Assembly: GCF_000513275.1 (NCBI RefSeq)
Contig: NZ_CBVJ010000082.1
Location: 1-64,000 of the forward strand
Origin: Paenibacillus gorillae
GTDB lineage: Bacteria; Bacillota; Bacilli; Paenibacillales; Paenibacillaceae
Length of the DNA stretch: 64,000 nt
Direction of reading: 5' to 3'
Shown in pieces: positions 1 through 8,540 of this stretch. The notes beneath the pieces were generated by a model, which was given only the letters and a program-made list of their open reading frames with translations, was not told the DNA's origin and ran no database searches. Each line of letters starts with the position of its first letter. Position 1 is the first letter of the stretch. Made by a program: the position numbers and the translations under genes.

Positions 1-661
1 CCTTATGAACCCATTCGTCTTCCGGTATATCGATCGTCTCGCCGGAGAACCGCTGCTCGCGGAACGGGTCTGCGTAATTGTGGAAGCCGTTGCGTTCCCA
101 GAAACCAGGACGGTCTTCCTTCATAAATTCAATGCCGCGAATCCATTTCGCGCTTTTCCAGAAATACAAGTGCGGCACAACGAGCCGAAGCGGCCAGCCA
201 TGCTTGTCCGTCAGCGGCTCGCCGTCAAATCGGTGAGCAAGCATAACATTGTCCAGCAGCAAGTCCTCCAGCGGCAAATTCGTTTCGTAGTTCTCATCCG
301 CATGGATCATCACATATTTGGCATCGGCATGGACACCGAGCAGAGGCAGCAAATCGATAAAACGAATGCCTTCCCACTCCGTGTCGAGCTTCGACCAGCG
401 GGTCACACAGTGAATATCGTTCACTTGTTTCGTCTGGGGCAGTGTCATTAGATCCTCAAAGGTAAAGGTCCGCTCCTCCGCCACTTCTCCAAACACACGA
501 AGCGTCCAAGTCGACAAATCGTATTTCGGAACATCACCTTCATGAAGAATTGGAAACCGTTCTGTAATCGTCTGGCCCGACGGCACCCGGTGAGCAATCT
601 CCTGCGCCACCTCAACAACGCGAACCGGCGCTTTTTTCAATCGTTCAGCCTTTTTGTTCAT
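1..661 (-). CDS. molybdopterin-dependent oxidoreductase, sulfite oxidase-like (3' end outside window)
   Basis: Seen: a minus-strand frame opens with ATG at 661, has GGAGG about 10 nt upstream, and stays open to the window edge, so the C-terminus is missing. The roughly 220 visible residues carry the sulfite-oxidase-type Moco fold. The motif HCVTRWSK near residue 84 supplies the cysteine expected to ligand molybdenum, and HGWPLRLVVPHLYFWKSAKW follows near residue 155. Known: proteins of this small soluble type (B. subtilis YuiH-like) bind molybdopterin and are related to MsrP and sulfite oxidase. No Tat signal is visible, so a cytoplasmic location is inferred. The physiological substrate cannot be read from the sequence. 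It lies just downstream of the nucleoside transporter genes, with a 21-nt gap to the last permease, and may be co-transcribed with them. Confidence 0.85.
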   Translation of the reverse strand, partial: MNKKAERLKKAPVRVVEVAQEIAHRVPSGQTITERFPILHEGDVPKYDLSTWTLRVFGEVAEERTFTFEDLMTLPQTKQVNDIHCVTRWSKLDTEWEGIRFIDLLPLLGVHADAKYVMIHADENYETNLPLEDLLLDNVMLAHRFDGEPLTDKHGWPLRLVVPHLYFWKSAKWIRGIEFMKEDRPGFWERNGFHNYADPFREQRFSGETIDIPEDEWVHK

Positions 662-682
662 AGTCTATGTCATCCTCCTAGC

Positions 683-1606
683 TTAACGAGAGCTCTCATT
701 CGCTTTACGCGCTTCCTGCATGTAGCTTTTGTCTTTAAAGAAGAACATCGCAACAATAGTAACGAGATAAGGCAGCATCATCGTAAAATGAACCGGAACC
801 GCGAAGCCCTGAAGCCTCGTGCTCAGCGCATCCATCAAGCCGAACAGCATGCTGGAGCCAAGTACGCCAAGCGGACTCGATTGTCCAAGCATCGTAGCAA
901 CCAATGCGATGAAGCCGCGGCCAGCCGTCATGCCTTCCGTAAACATCGTAACTTGGCCAAGCGAGAGCTGCGCGCCAGCCAGGGCGCAAAGCACGCCGCA
1001 CATCAGAATAGCGCCGTATTGAATACGGGTAACTTTGATGCCAAGACTCCGGGCAGCCGTCGGATTTTCACCCGCTGCCAGCAACCGGAATCCAGATACC
1101 GACTTGAATAAATAATATTGCAGGACAAACACCAGCACAATCGATAAATAGACGAGCGGCGAATGGCCCGAGACCACATCGCCAAGCCATGGAATATCCT
1201 TCAACAGCGGAATATCCCACTTCGGCAATCCAACCATGTCCTTATCGTAGAAAGCGCCTTTTACATTAAAGATAGCCCGCAAAGAGAATGTCGTCAGCCC
1301 CGCCGCCAAAAAGTTAAGCGAGATACCGACGACGATAATATTCGCCTTGAGATGAATACTCATATAAGCCATCAGCGCAGAGAACACAGACACGCATACA
1401 ATTGCGAACAAGACAGCAAGCCATACGTTGCCGGTCAAATGATTGCCGACTATCGCCGAGAAAGCGCCGATCAGAATCAGCCCTTCCAGACCGACGTTAA
1501 AAAGTCCGACGCGGGAGCATAATGCGCCGCCTAGCGCCGCCAGCAAAATCGGCGTGACCATACGGAGCGTCGATGCAAACAAGGAGACATCAAACAGTTG
1601 GTCCAT
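683..1606 (-). CDS. nupQ: nucleoside ABC transporter permease (NupQ-like)
   Basis: A 307-residue inner-membrane permease of the BPD_transp_2 family with about eight to ten hydrophobic segments. The sequence GLFNVGLEGLILIGAFSA near residue 35 and GENPTAARSLGI near residue 185 are typical of the second permease of BMP-type nucleoside importers. The frame could begin at 1708, but that start gives a poly-basic N-terminus overlapping the upstream gene deeply. ATG 1606 has GCGGGGGC 5 nt upstream and overlaps the end of the NupP-like gene by only 17 nt. It is the last gene of the order binding protein, ATPase, permease, permease, which matches B. subtilis nupNOPQ (yufNOPQ). Guanosine or general nucleoside uptake is inferred from that match. 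Confidence 0.85.
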   Translation of the reverse strand: MDQLFDVSLFASTLRMVTPILLAALGGALCSRVGLFNVGLEGLILIGAFSAIVGNHLTGNVWLAVLFAIVCVSVFSALMAYMSIHLKANIIVVGISLNFLAAGLTTFSLRAIFNVKGAFYDKDMVGLPKWDIPLLKDIPWLGDVVSGHSPLVYLSIVLVFVLQYYLFKSVSGFRLLAAGENPTAARSLGIKVTRIQYGAILMCGVLCALAGAQLSLGQVTMFTEGMTAGRGFIALVATMLGQSSPLGVLGSSMLFGLMDALSTRLQGFAVPVHFTMMLPYLVTIVAMFFFKDKSYMQEARKANESSR

Positions 1607-2663
1607 TGGAAGCCCCCGCTTTCTTTTTCTTCTTCTTGAAATACGAGTACGTAAATCTTGCGGAAATAAATAAAATAAGAACGGCTTGAATAATGCTGGA
1701 TACTTCAAGAGGAACGCTCGTATTGCGCTCTACGCCCATGCCACCGGTCTGCAGTGCCGCCAGCAGCACCGCAGCAAGCGCAGTACCCAGCGGATTCGAT
1801 CCCGCAAGCAATGTTGCCATAATCCCGGACCATGCATAGCTTGGAGCGGTTAATGCATTGTCGAGGTACCGGTATTGCGTGCCGAGCACCTCTCCAGCAC
1901 CTGCCAAACCGGCAAAGCCGCCGCTTGCAAGCATACTGTAGATCATCATCTGGCCCCGTTTGACCCCGCCGTATCCGGCGAAAAGCGGATTTCCGCCCAA
2001 CATCCGGACTTCATAGCCGCCAACCGTATGGCGCATGAACAGCGCAAGCAATATCGCGCCCGCAGCAGCAAGGATAAAGCCTGCATGCAGGCTCATACCC
2101 GGGAACAGCTTCGGCAGCCAAGCGGCCTTATCGATCATAACGGTCTGTGCCATAGCCGCCGAGCCCGATTTATCTTTGAGCGGATAGGAGACGATATAAC
2201 CGGCAAACAGCACCGCTACATAGTTCAAGAGCAGCGTCGTAATTAACAAATTCATTCTAAATTTGGCGTCAAGCCAGCCTGCAAGAGCAGACCATAAGCC
2301 GCCCGCAACAATACCTGCTACTAGTGCGGCAATAAGTCTCAGCCAGCCCGGTCCCGGCAAATAAATGGCTGTAACCGCTGCACTTAGCGCACCCAGCACC
2401 ATTTGTCCTTCTGAACCCATATTGAAAAATCCGGCGCGGAAAGCAAGCGCAACGCCTAGACCAATCAGTATAATGGGTGTCGCCCGGCTAAGCGTATTGG
2501 TGAAGAAGTAAAAGCTGCCGAATGCACCCTTCCACATTTCGCCGTATGTCTCGAATACAGAGCCTCCGACGACTGCGATGGCAATAGCGCCCGCGATCAA
2601 GCCGACAATAATGGCCATAAGCGGCTGAAGCAGCGCGCGCGCCGTATTTTTAAGATTATCCAA
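1590..2663 (-). CDS. nupP: nucleoside ABC transporter permease (NupP-like)
   Basis: A 357-residue polytopic permease of the BPD_transp_2 family. It starts with a cytoplasmic segment and a long first membrane helix, has the family loop GFFNMGSEGQMVLGALSA around residue 80, and ends in a lysine-rich tail that overlaps the start of the next permease. ATG 2663 overlaps the ATPase stop by 8 nt, so translation is probably coupled. It should form the heterodimeric channel with the NupQ-like protein. The assignment follows from family motifs and operon order; the substrate remains inferred. Confidence 0.85.
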   Translation of the reverse strand: MDNLKNTARALLQPLMAIIVGLIAGAIAIAVVGGSVFETYGEMWKGAFGSFYFFTNTLSRATPIILIGLGVALAFRAGFFNMGSEGQMVLGALSAAVTAIYLPGPGWLRLIAALVAGIVAGGLWSALAGWLDAKFRMNLLITTLLLNYVAVLFAGYIVSYPLKDKSGSAAMAQTVMIDKAAWLPKLFPGMSLHAGFILAAAGAILLALFMRHTVGGYEVRMLGGNPLFAGYGGVKRGQMMIYSMLASGGFAGLAGAGEVLGTQYRYLDNALTAPSYAWSGIMATLLAGSNPLGTALAAVLLAALQTGGMGVERNTSVPLEVSSIIQAVLILFISARFTYSYFKKKKKKAGASNGPTV

Positions 2664-4155
2664 CCGCTTTTCCTCCTGCCATCAATAAGCTGATTTGCTG
2701 CTCGGTCGCAGACTCTGCTGACAACTCTCCTACAATTCGGCCTTCATTCATAACAAGAATGCGATCCGAAAGCTTCAATATTTCAGTCAATTCCGAAGAT
2801 ACCAGCAAGATCGCGCCTTGCTCCGCTCTTTTCTTCAACAGCTCGCCATGGATGATTTCCATCGCGCCAACATCCACACCGCGGGTAGGTTCTGCTGCTA
2901 TGAGAAACGGTGTGTTCTGTGCCAGTTCCCGGGCAACGATCAGCTTCTGTAAATTGCCGCCCGACAGGTTTTGCGCTTTCGTATGAATCGATCCCGTCTT
3001 AATGCCGAATTGCTGCACCCAGCCGCTGACCAGCTTGCGGATCGCGGAGCCGCGCAGAATTCCGTTTCGCTGGTATTTGCGATAATGCCCCATTAGACCG
3101 TTTTCCATCACGCTTGCCCCTTTGGCAACACCCCATTGATAGCGGTCCTCTGGAATATGCGCCATGCCGCGTTCACGAATCGTCCGAACCGACTGCCCCT
3201 TCATACTTTCACCAAGCAGCAGCACATCACCCTCATCCGGATTCAACAAGCCGGACACCGCTTGCAGCAATTCGGACTGCCCGTTGCCCGATATGCCGGC
3301 AATGCCGACAATTTCGCCTGCCCGAACATGCAGATTCACATCATTAAGCGCTGGATGTAATTGACCTCCCCGAATGGTCAGCCCTTTAACCTCTAACACC
3401 GTCTTCCCCGGATTTGGCGTCTCTCGAATCATTTCGACGAGATCTCTGCCGACCATCAGACGCGACAGCTCTTCGACATTCGTGTCCTCGGCGTTAACCG
3501 TTCCCGTCACACGGCCGTCGCGAAGCACGGTAATCCGGTCAGCCACTTCCATAATTTCCTGGAGCTTATGGCTGATGAGAATAAAGCTTTTGCCCTTGGC
3601 CGACAGCGCTTTAATCGCAACGAGAAGCTCTTTTACTTCCAGCGGCGTCAAGACAGCTGTTGGTTCATCGAGAATAATAATTTCAGCGCCTTGATGAAGC
3701 ACTTTCAATATTTCGACCCGCTGTTGCATGCCTAGCGAACAGTCCTCAACCTTCTGCCAAGGATCTACCGGCATCCCGTATTGACGAGCAAGCGCCTCCG
3801 TCTGAGCAGCTGCTTCCTTCCGGTCGAAGCCGACAGCCTTAGAGGGCTCCCTGCCGATGACGATATTCTCAGCTACGGTAAAAGACGGAAACAGCATGAA
3901 ATGCTGATGCACCATGCCGATTTTACTGCGGATTGCATCCGTCGGGCTGCTAAAATGCTTCTCCTCACCCTGAACGGCAATAGAACCGGAGGTTGGCGTT
4001 TCCATGCCGTATAAAATACGCATCAGCGTCGTTTTTCCAGCGCCGTTCTCCCCTACAAGCGCATGGATTTCACCCGCGCGCAGCGAGAAGTCGACTTCCC
4101 GGTTAGCGGTAACGGTGCCGTAAGACTTTGTTATTTTGTCCAATTGCAGCAGCAT
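2656..4155 (-). CDS. nupO: nucleoside ABC transporter ATPase, two ABC domains (NupO-like)
   Basis: A 499-residue cytoplasmic protein with two fused ATP-binding cassettes, as usual for BMP-type, ribose and nucleoside importers. Domain 1 has Walker A GENGAGKTT near residue 36, an LSGGQ equivalent CSLGMQQRVEI near 142, and Walker B IIILDEPTAVLTP near 160. Domain 2 has a degenerate Walker A GISGNGQSE near 291 and a good signature SGGNLQKLIVARE near 400, followed by AAEPTRGVDVGA. The degenerate second Walker A is normal for this family. ATG 4155 has GGGAGCGATGTT just upstream. A hairpin lies between this gene and the binding-protein gene. Confidence 0.9.
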   Translation of the reverse strand: MLLQLDKITKSYGTVTANREVDFSLRAGEIHALVGENGAGKTTLMRILYGMETPTSGSIAVQGEEKHFSSPTDAIRSKIGMVHQHFMLFPSFTVAENIVIGREPSKAVGFDRKEAAAQTEALARQYGMPVDPWQKVEDCSLGMQQRVEILKVLHQGAEIIILDEPTAVLTPLEVKELLVAIKALSAKGKSFILISHKLQEIMEVADRITVLRDGRVTGTVNAEDTNVEELSRLMVGRDLVEMIRETPNPGKTVLEVKGLTIRGGQLHPALNDVNLHVRAGEIVGIAGISGNGQSELLQAVSGLLNPDEGDVLLLGESMKGQSVRTIRERGMAHIPEDRYQWGVAKGASVMENGLMGHYRKYQRNGILRGSAIRKLVSGWVQQFGIKTGSIHTKAQNLSGGNLQKLIVARELAQNTPFLIAAEPTRGVDVGAMEIIHGELLKKRAEQGAILLVSSELTEILKLSDRILVMNEGRIVGELSAESATEQQISLLMAGGKAVG

Positions 4156-4193
4156 AACATCGCTCCTCCCTTTTTTATGTAGGCAACAGGAAA

Positions 4194-4214
4194 CCGGCTG
4201 CGTTCAGCAGCCGG
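4194..4214 (-). terminator. intercistronic hairpin between nupN and nupO
   Basis: CCGGCTGC at 4194-4201 and GCAGCCGG at 4207-4214 form an 8-bp G+C-rich stem with a 5-nt loop. On the minus strand only TTT follows, so this is more likely a leaky terminator or 3'-end stabiliser than a full stop. Such hairpins after a binding-protein gene commonly allow more lipoprotein than ATPase and permease to be made; that role here is inferred. Confidence 0.55.
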
Positions 4215-4234
4215 CAGTATTTTACTATTTTAAC

Positions 4235-5275
4235 CTACGGAGTTTGTACTACAATTTTACCAGAAATAATATCTTCTGCAATCGCCTTAGCTTTATCCAC
4301 TGTCTCTTGACCAATAAACGGGCTCAGTGTGGATGTCGTCTCATTCGTAATGAATGTAACGCCTACACCTTTTTCCTTCAAACCGTAGTCAACCGAAGAG
4401 AATTCGAAGTTACCGCCAACGAAATCTTTAACTGTCTCGTAAGTTACCGTGTCCGTACCTTTCAATTGCGACAATACGATATGCTCAGGATCGTCAAGCG
4501 TACGGTCGATGTCTTGTCCGGAAGCGTACAGGTTTTTCTCTTTCGCCGCTTCGAACACGCCAAGATCGCCTACAGCGGACATGCCGGCTACAAAGTCAGC
4601 TTTTTGCGAGTATTGCAGCAATGCGAGTTCTTTCGCTTTCGGCGAATCCACGAAGCTGCCTACATAGTTAACCAGGAATTTAGCATCTGGGTTCGTTGCT
4701 TTCAAGCCTTGCTCAAAACCGGAAGTATATTTCTTCAACAGCGGCGTGTCCATAGCTACGACTGCGCCTACAACGTTTGTTTTCGTGGACAGGCCAGCTG
4801 CTGCGCCAAGCACATAAGCTGCTTCTTGCTCACGGAATTTTACGCTGCGAACGTTAGGAAGATCAACCGTTGTATCGATAATCGCGAACGGCTTGTCCGG
4901 ATTTTCTGTAGCGACTTTCGTCAAAGCATCTTCCGCTTGGAAAGTTGCTGTAATGATCAGGTCATAGTTCTCAGCAACAGTAGCGCGCAGGTTTTGCTCA
5001 AGCGCTGCAGGGTCTGTCGATTCGATCGTTTTCACTTCAACGCCGAAATCTTTACCTGCTTTTTTCAAACCTTCGTCCATCGTTGCGAAAAACGGGTTAA
5101 CACCAATTTTTTCAGGAAGCACAAGCGCGATGCGTTTTTTCTTGCCGCCGTCATTGCCTGCTCCAGCGCCATTCTCACCTGTACCTGCGTTGTTGCCTTT
5201 GTTATTCGAACCGCATGCGGCAAGCACCGCTACGATTACTAACATGGTTACAACTAATGATAGTGTCTTCTTCAT
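4235..5275 (-). CDS. nupN: BMP-family nucleoside-binding lipoprotein (NupN-like)
   Basis: A 346-residue BMP/PnrA-type solute-binding protein. The N-terminus has a lipoprotein signal with lipobox LAAC, cysteine near residue 21, followed by a Gly/Asn/Lys linker. The mature part holds the family features KKRIALVLPEKIGVNPFF near residue 47 and a GQDIDRTL segment near residue 250. It is expected to be lipid-anchored outside the membrane and to deliver nucleosides to the NupOPQ complex. It is the first gene of the operon; ATG 5275 is preceded by a weak GGGGAGACTTG site. A 13-bp inverted repeat lies about 93 bp upstream. Confidence 0.88.
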   Translation of the reverse strand: MKKTLSLVVTMLVIVAVLAACGSNNKGNNAGTGENGAGAGNDGGKKKRIALVLPEKIGVNPFFATMDEGLKKAGKDFGVEVKTIESTDPAALEQNLRATVAENYDLIITATFQAEDALTKVATENPDKPFAIIDTTVDLPNVRSVKFREQEAAYVLGAAAGLSTKTNVVGAVVAMDTPLLKKYTSGFEQGLKATNPDAKFLVNYVGSFVDSPKAKELALLQYSQKADFVAGMSAVGDLGVFEAAKEKNLYASGQDIDRTLDDPEHIVLSQLKGTDTVTYETVKDFVGGNFEFSSVDYGLKEKGVGVTFITNETTSTLSPFIGQETVDKAKAIAEDIISGKIVVQTP

Positions 5276-5367
5276 TGATTCAAGTCTCCCCTATTCCTGC
5301 TGTATAATTTTTATTTAAAACCATCTTACCACAGTTGTATTGTCGGAATAAATCATTTTATTATGAT

Positions 5368-5407
5368 TTCGACAAAATACCTTCCTATTCTACAGTATTT
5401 TGTCGAA
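5368..5407. promoter_or_regulatory. 13-bp perfect inverted repeat upstream of nupN
   Basis: TTCGACAAAATAC at 5368-5380 is repeated exactly inverted as GTATTTTGTCGAA at 5395-5407, with a 14-nt spacer. It lies between the nupN start (5275) and the stop of the TetR gene (5495). No T-run follows on either strand, so an operator is more likely than a terminator. The cognate regulator is unknown. It does not match the PurR-box pattern I know, nor an evident purine riboswitch. Confidence 0.45.
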
Positions 5408-5494
5408 CTGCGGCTAAAAGAATGCATCATTGCCATCATTTTGTAACAATTGAATGCGTTTTCTCTCTAGGCATACCGTCCAAGGGAACTATTT

Positions 5495-6112
5495 CTACTC
5501 AGTGTCAGGCAATTGCAGCCGAAACAGATGTGAAAGCTGTTTGGCAAGAAAAGCTGGCGTATAGGGCATATCATGCCGGAGCCAGTTAATAATCGTTCCG
5601 ATAAAGGCGGAAGATCCATACCAAATTGCAATATCGGTAGGCACTCGTGTAGTTGACAGAGTTGTAGACGGCTCTCGATTCTGGGCTCTCTCGGTGATGA
5701 GTTTAATCATGAGATTCATCAGATTATCCGTAAAAACCGGAATGCGTTTTGAAGCAAGCAGCACTTTATAAAACTTAGAGTTGTCGGCGATATGCTCGAT
5801 CAGCTTTTGCATTTTATACATAATGGGCCAGTCCTTGTCTCTGACAGGAATCTGATTTGAAGCGTCATCTAAAATCACTTCAATCTGCTTAATCATTTCG
5901 TCTGCTATCTTCTCTACCATATCGGGAATATCCCGGTAATGAAGATAAAAGGTAACACGATTGATTGTTGCACGCTCTGCAATCCGGTTCACCGTTATTT
6001 TTTCCAGCTCAATCTCCTGCAGCAAATCGATAAATGCCTCACGGATCAATTGGCGTGTGCGCAGCACTCGCGGATCGGTTCGGGGTGATGTTGTTGACAT
6101 ATAGCCGCTCAT
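5495..6112 (-). CDS. TetR/AcrR family transcriptional regulator
   Basis: A 205-residue repressor of usual TetR length. Residues about 17-63 form the DNA-binding domain, with TRQLIREAFIDLLQE as the first helix and the helix-turn-helix around KITVNRIAERATINRVTFY. The C-terminal part is a poorly conserved ligand-binding helical domain. It is divergent from the multidrug exporter gene, a common arrangement in which the TetR protein represses the pump, as with LmrA/LmrB in B. subtilis. Control of that pump is inferred from position. An internal ATG at 6100 is a possible alternative start. Confidence 0.85.
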   Translation of the reverse strand: MSGYMSTTSPRTDPRVLRTRQLIREAFIDLLQEIELEKITVNRIAERATINRVTFYLHYRDIPDMVEKIADEMIKQIEVILDDASNQIPVRDKDWPIMYKMQKLIEHIADNSKFYKVLLASKRIPVFTDNLMNLMIKLITERAQNREPSTTLSTTRVPTDIAIWYGSSAFIGTIINWLRHDMPYTPAFLAKQLSHLFRLQLPDTE

Positions 6113-6132
6113 ATCCTTTCCCCACAGCTTCT

Positions 6133-6186
6133 CTATACGACATTTAAGTGCCGATTTGTAAATTATTGTTCCACTATACGACGTTT
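6133..6186. promoter_or_regulatory. direct repeat in the tetR/exporter intergenic region
   Basis: The segment CTATACGACATTT at 6133-6145 recurs as CTATACGACGTTT at 6174-6186, 41 bp apart, just upstream of the TetR gene. Spacing of about four helical turns and position fit regulator binding sites. Neither copy is palindromic, so a TetR operator is only a guess. Confidence 0.25.
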
Positions 6187-6231
6187 TGCCTGCTGACGTA
6201 AACTATGAAACATTTTTAGAAAAGCTGTTGC

Positions 6232-6260
6232 TTGTAGATTGCATACCCGATGATTATAAT
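6232..6260 (+). promoter_or_regulatory. predicted sigma-A promoter for the exporter gene
   Basis: TTGTAG at 6232-6237 and TATAAT at 6255-6260 are separated by 17 bp, pointing towards the exporter gene that starts about 79 bp downstream. The -10 box is perfect and the -35 box matches at three to four positions. Confidence 0.5.
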
Positions 6261-6338
6261 TTAAAACGCTAAGTTAACTATGCAACAAAGTGTCTATTAG
6301 TTTCAATTCATCTAGATTTATGAAGGGATTTGAGTATT

Positions 6339-7835
6339 GTGAGTAATCATTCAGCCTTTGACAGCAGTTCGATCAAGAAGGGCCCATTGTTGTTCGTCAT
6401 GATTCTAGGAGCGTTCATCGCCGTGCTGAATCAGACCATTATGGGAGTTGCCACCCCAGAGCTGATGGCTGACTTTCAAATTGCAGCATCTACAGCCCAA
6501 TGGCTGACAACCGGTTATATGCTGGTAAACGGAGTTCTTATACCAATAACTGCTTTCCTCATGCAGCGCTTCACGACACGCGAGCTTTTCCAGTCTTCCA
6601 TGATCATATTCCTCTGCGGAACTATCGTGTCCGCTTTGGCACACAGCTTCGATCTCTTGCTGGTCGGCCGTCTGATTCAAGCTGCTGGAGCCGGTATTAT
6701 TATGCCGCTGCTCATGACAGTCGTTCTAACCATTTTCCCTCCCGATAAGCGGGGGGCTGCGATGGGAATGGTTGGTTTCGCTATTATTTTCGCGCCTGCT
6801 ATCGGCCCTACGCTCGCAGGATATATTATGGAGCATTACTCGTGGCGTACGATGTTCTATGGCATGATTCCGTTCGCCATCATTATTATTGGTATTGCCT
6901 TTATTTATTTGAAAAACGTATCAGAGCGAAGCTATCCTAAAGTCGACATCTTAGGGGTCATTCTCTCGACAATCGGCTTCGGTGCTATCCTGTACGGCTT
7001 CAGCAGCGCCGGAGGCAAGGGCTGGTCAAGCGCGGAAGTTCTTGTATCTATCGCCGTTGGGGTTATTTCCCTCGTTCTCTTCACTTGGCGGCAATTGGTC
7101 TCCACAAGTCCGCTGCTTGATCTCAGAGCATTCAAATACAGCATGTTCTCCTTAACAACCGTTATTAATATCGTCGTGACAATGGTCATGTATGCAGATA
7201 TGATGCTGCTTCCGCTGTATTTGCAAAGCGCTCGCGGCTATACAGCTATGGAGTCCGGACTTCTTATGCTTCCCGGCGCGCTTCTGATGGGCTTCATGAT
7301 GCCGGTAACCGGCAAGCTATTCGACCGTTTTGGAGCGAAATGGCTGTCTATTATCGGTTTGATCATTACGATTCTGACTACGATCGGCTTCGTAAATCTG
7401 ACGGATTCTACAAGCTATACGTATTTGGTTCTAATGTCAACGGGACGTCGCTTTGGAATGGCTATGTTCCTGATGCCGATTACAACCGCCGGACTGAATC
7501 AGCTTCCTGCACGGCTTAACGCGCATGGTACAGCAATCTCCAATACAATTAAGCAAGTAGCCGGCGGAATCGGAACTGCATTGCTTGTTACCGTGATGAC
7601 GACCAGCACCAAAACTCATCTTACAGATATGATGACTTCAGGCGCTGCTGGTTCGAAGGAGCATATGCTGATGGAGGCTACGATTCAAGGGATTAACGAT
7701 GCGTACCTCGTCATTATCGGAATTGGAATTGTAGGTCTGCTGCTATCGTTCTTCATTAAACGTACGGGGCAGGCTGAGGATTCAGAAGCAGAAGCACCCT
7801 TACCCCTGAAACGACAGCAAGCAACGGAAGCGTAA
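6339..7835 (+). CDS. MFS multidrug exporter, DHA2/EmrB-LmrB type
   Basis: A membrane transporter of 498 residues, the usual length for 14-helix DHA2 drug:proton antiporters. The N-terminus ILGAFIAVLNQTIMGVATPE and the motif C-like region near residues 150-165 resemble LmrB/EmrB. The loop carrying DILGVILSTIGFGAILYGF near residue 205 is also typical. The preferred start is GTG 6339, with AAGGGA 10 nt upstream; a TTG at 6330 lies too close to that site. Divergent TetR and downstream convergent MarR genes suggest regulated drug efflux, but no substrate can be assigned. Confidence 0.85.
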   Translation: MSNHSAFDSSSIKKGPLLFVMILGAFIAVLNQTIMGVATPELMADFQIAASTAQWLTTGYMLVNGVLIPITAFLMQRFTTRELFQSSMIIFLCGTIVSALAHSFDLLLVGRLIQAAGAGIIMPLLMTVVLTIFPPDKRGAAMGMVGFAIIFAPAIGPTLAGYIMEHYSWRTMFYGMIPFAIIIIGIAFIYLKNVSERSYPKVDILGVILSTIGFGAILYGFSSAGGKGWSSAEVLVSIAVGVISLVLFTWRQLVSTSPLLDLRAFKYSMFSLTTVINIVVTMVMYADMMLLPLYLQSARGYTAMESGLLMLPGALLMGFMMPVTGKLFDRFGAKWLSIIGLIITILTTIGFVNLTDSTSYTYLVLMSTGRRFGMAMFLMPITTAGLNQLPARLNAHGTAISNTIKQVAGGIGTALLVTVMTTSTKTHLTDMMTSGAAGSKEHMLMEATIQGINDAYLVIIGIGIVGLLLSFFIKRTGQAEDSEAEAPLPLKRQQATEA

Positions 7836-7860
7836 TGGAGTTAAATGTTCCTGCCTTATA

Positions 7861-7900
7861 AAAAAGAGCTTTTCCGCCCGATAGCGGAAAAGCTCTTTTT
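7861..7900. terminator. bidirectional terminator between exporter and marR
   Basis: A 17-bp stem (7861-7877 with 7884-7900) with a 6-nt loop, A5 on one flank and T5 on the other, between convergent genes. It can stop transcription in both directions. Confidence 0.9.
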
Positions 7901-7907
7901 TCTATCC

Positions 7908-8405
7908 TTACAACTTCGAGTTTCCTCTCGAAGAATCTATATTCAGACATTCTGATTCTCTCTTCGCTTCCAGATTGCGGGACATTTTTTGAAACATCCT
8001 CGTCGCAATCTCCATCTCTTCGACCTCAAACCCGTCATACAGCTCGTTCATAATCCGTTGGCGCATTTCATGGATGTACCCGACAAGCTTCCGGCCTTCG
8101 TCCGTAATTTCAAGCAGCACAATACGGCGATCCTGATCGCTTCTTGCCCGCTCAATATAGCCATGTTCAATTAGCCGGTCGGAAATGCCTGTAACAGCAC
8201 CGCTCGTTATCCGGAGCAATTCAGCCATAGCCGAAGCCTTTTGCGGGCCCAGCTCATCAAGCAGAAGCACCATTTTGCCTTCGGTCATTCCAAGCCCGTG
8301 AACGTTGAACCGGTTGTATTCCGCGTTAATCAGTCTCCGGAGCAACCGGAACGCATCATCCATCTCTACAAGCTTCTCTTGCTTCTCACGCAAACGCTCA
8401 TCCAT
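7908..8405 (-). CDS. MarR family transcriptional regulator
   Basis: A 165-residue winged-helix regulator. The N-terminal dimerisation helix is followed by the recognition region ASAMAELLRITSGAVTGISD (about residues 60-80) and the wing with DQDRRIVLLEITDEGR near residue 95, which is diagnostic for MarR. The frame opens upstream, but ATG 8405 has GAGGG 5 nt ahead and gives the normal length. Its targets are unknown. It is convergent with the exporter gene and stands alone in front of the urease genes, so it could act on the pump, but nothing in the sequence proves this. Confidence 0.85.
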   Translation of the reverse strand: MDERLREKQEKLVEMDDAFRLLRRLINAEYNRFNVHGLGMTEGKMVLLLDELGPQKASAMAELLRITSGAVTGISDRLIEHGYIERARSDQDRRIVLLEITDEGRKLVGYIHEMRQRIMNELYDGFEVEEMEIATRMFQKMSRNLEAKRESECLNIDSSRGNSKL

Positions 8406-8499
8406 TGCATTCCCTCGCATCATCCTTTAATTCTCTTCACTATACCGTTTTTTCCGCGCGGAGCCAAGCTTTGACCGCTATTTCAAACAAAAAAACAAT

Positions 8500-8537
8500 A
8501 AAAAACGGCTCCTTCCGCATCTGCGAAAAGAGTCGTT
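8500..8537 (-). terminator. terminator of the urease operon
   Basis: On the minus strand AACGACTC pairs with GAGCCGTT around an inner stem TTCGCA/TGCGGAA, followed by TTTTTATTG. It lies directly after the ureD stop codon. Confidence 0.8.
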
Positions 8538-8540
8538 CTC

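Noticed and set aside
4136..5242. 368-codon plus-strand frame opposite nupN
   Set aside because: Antisense to a clear lipoprotein gene, with composition typical of a shadow frame.
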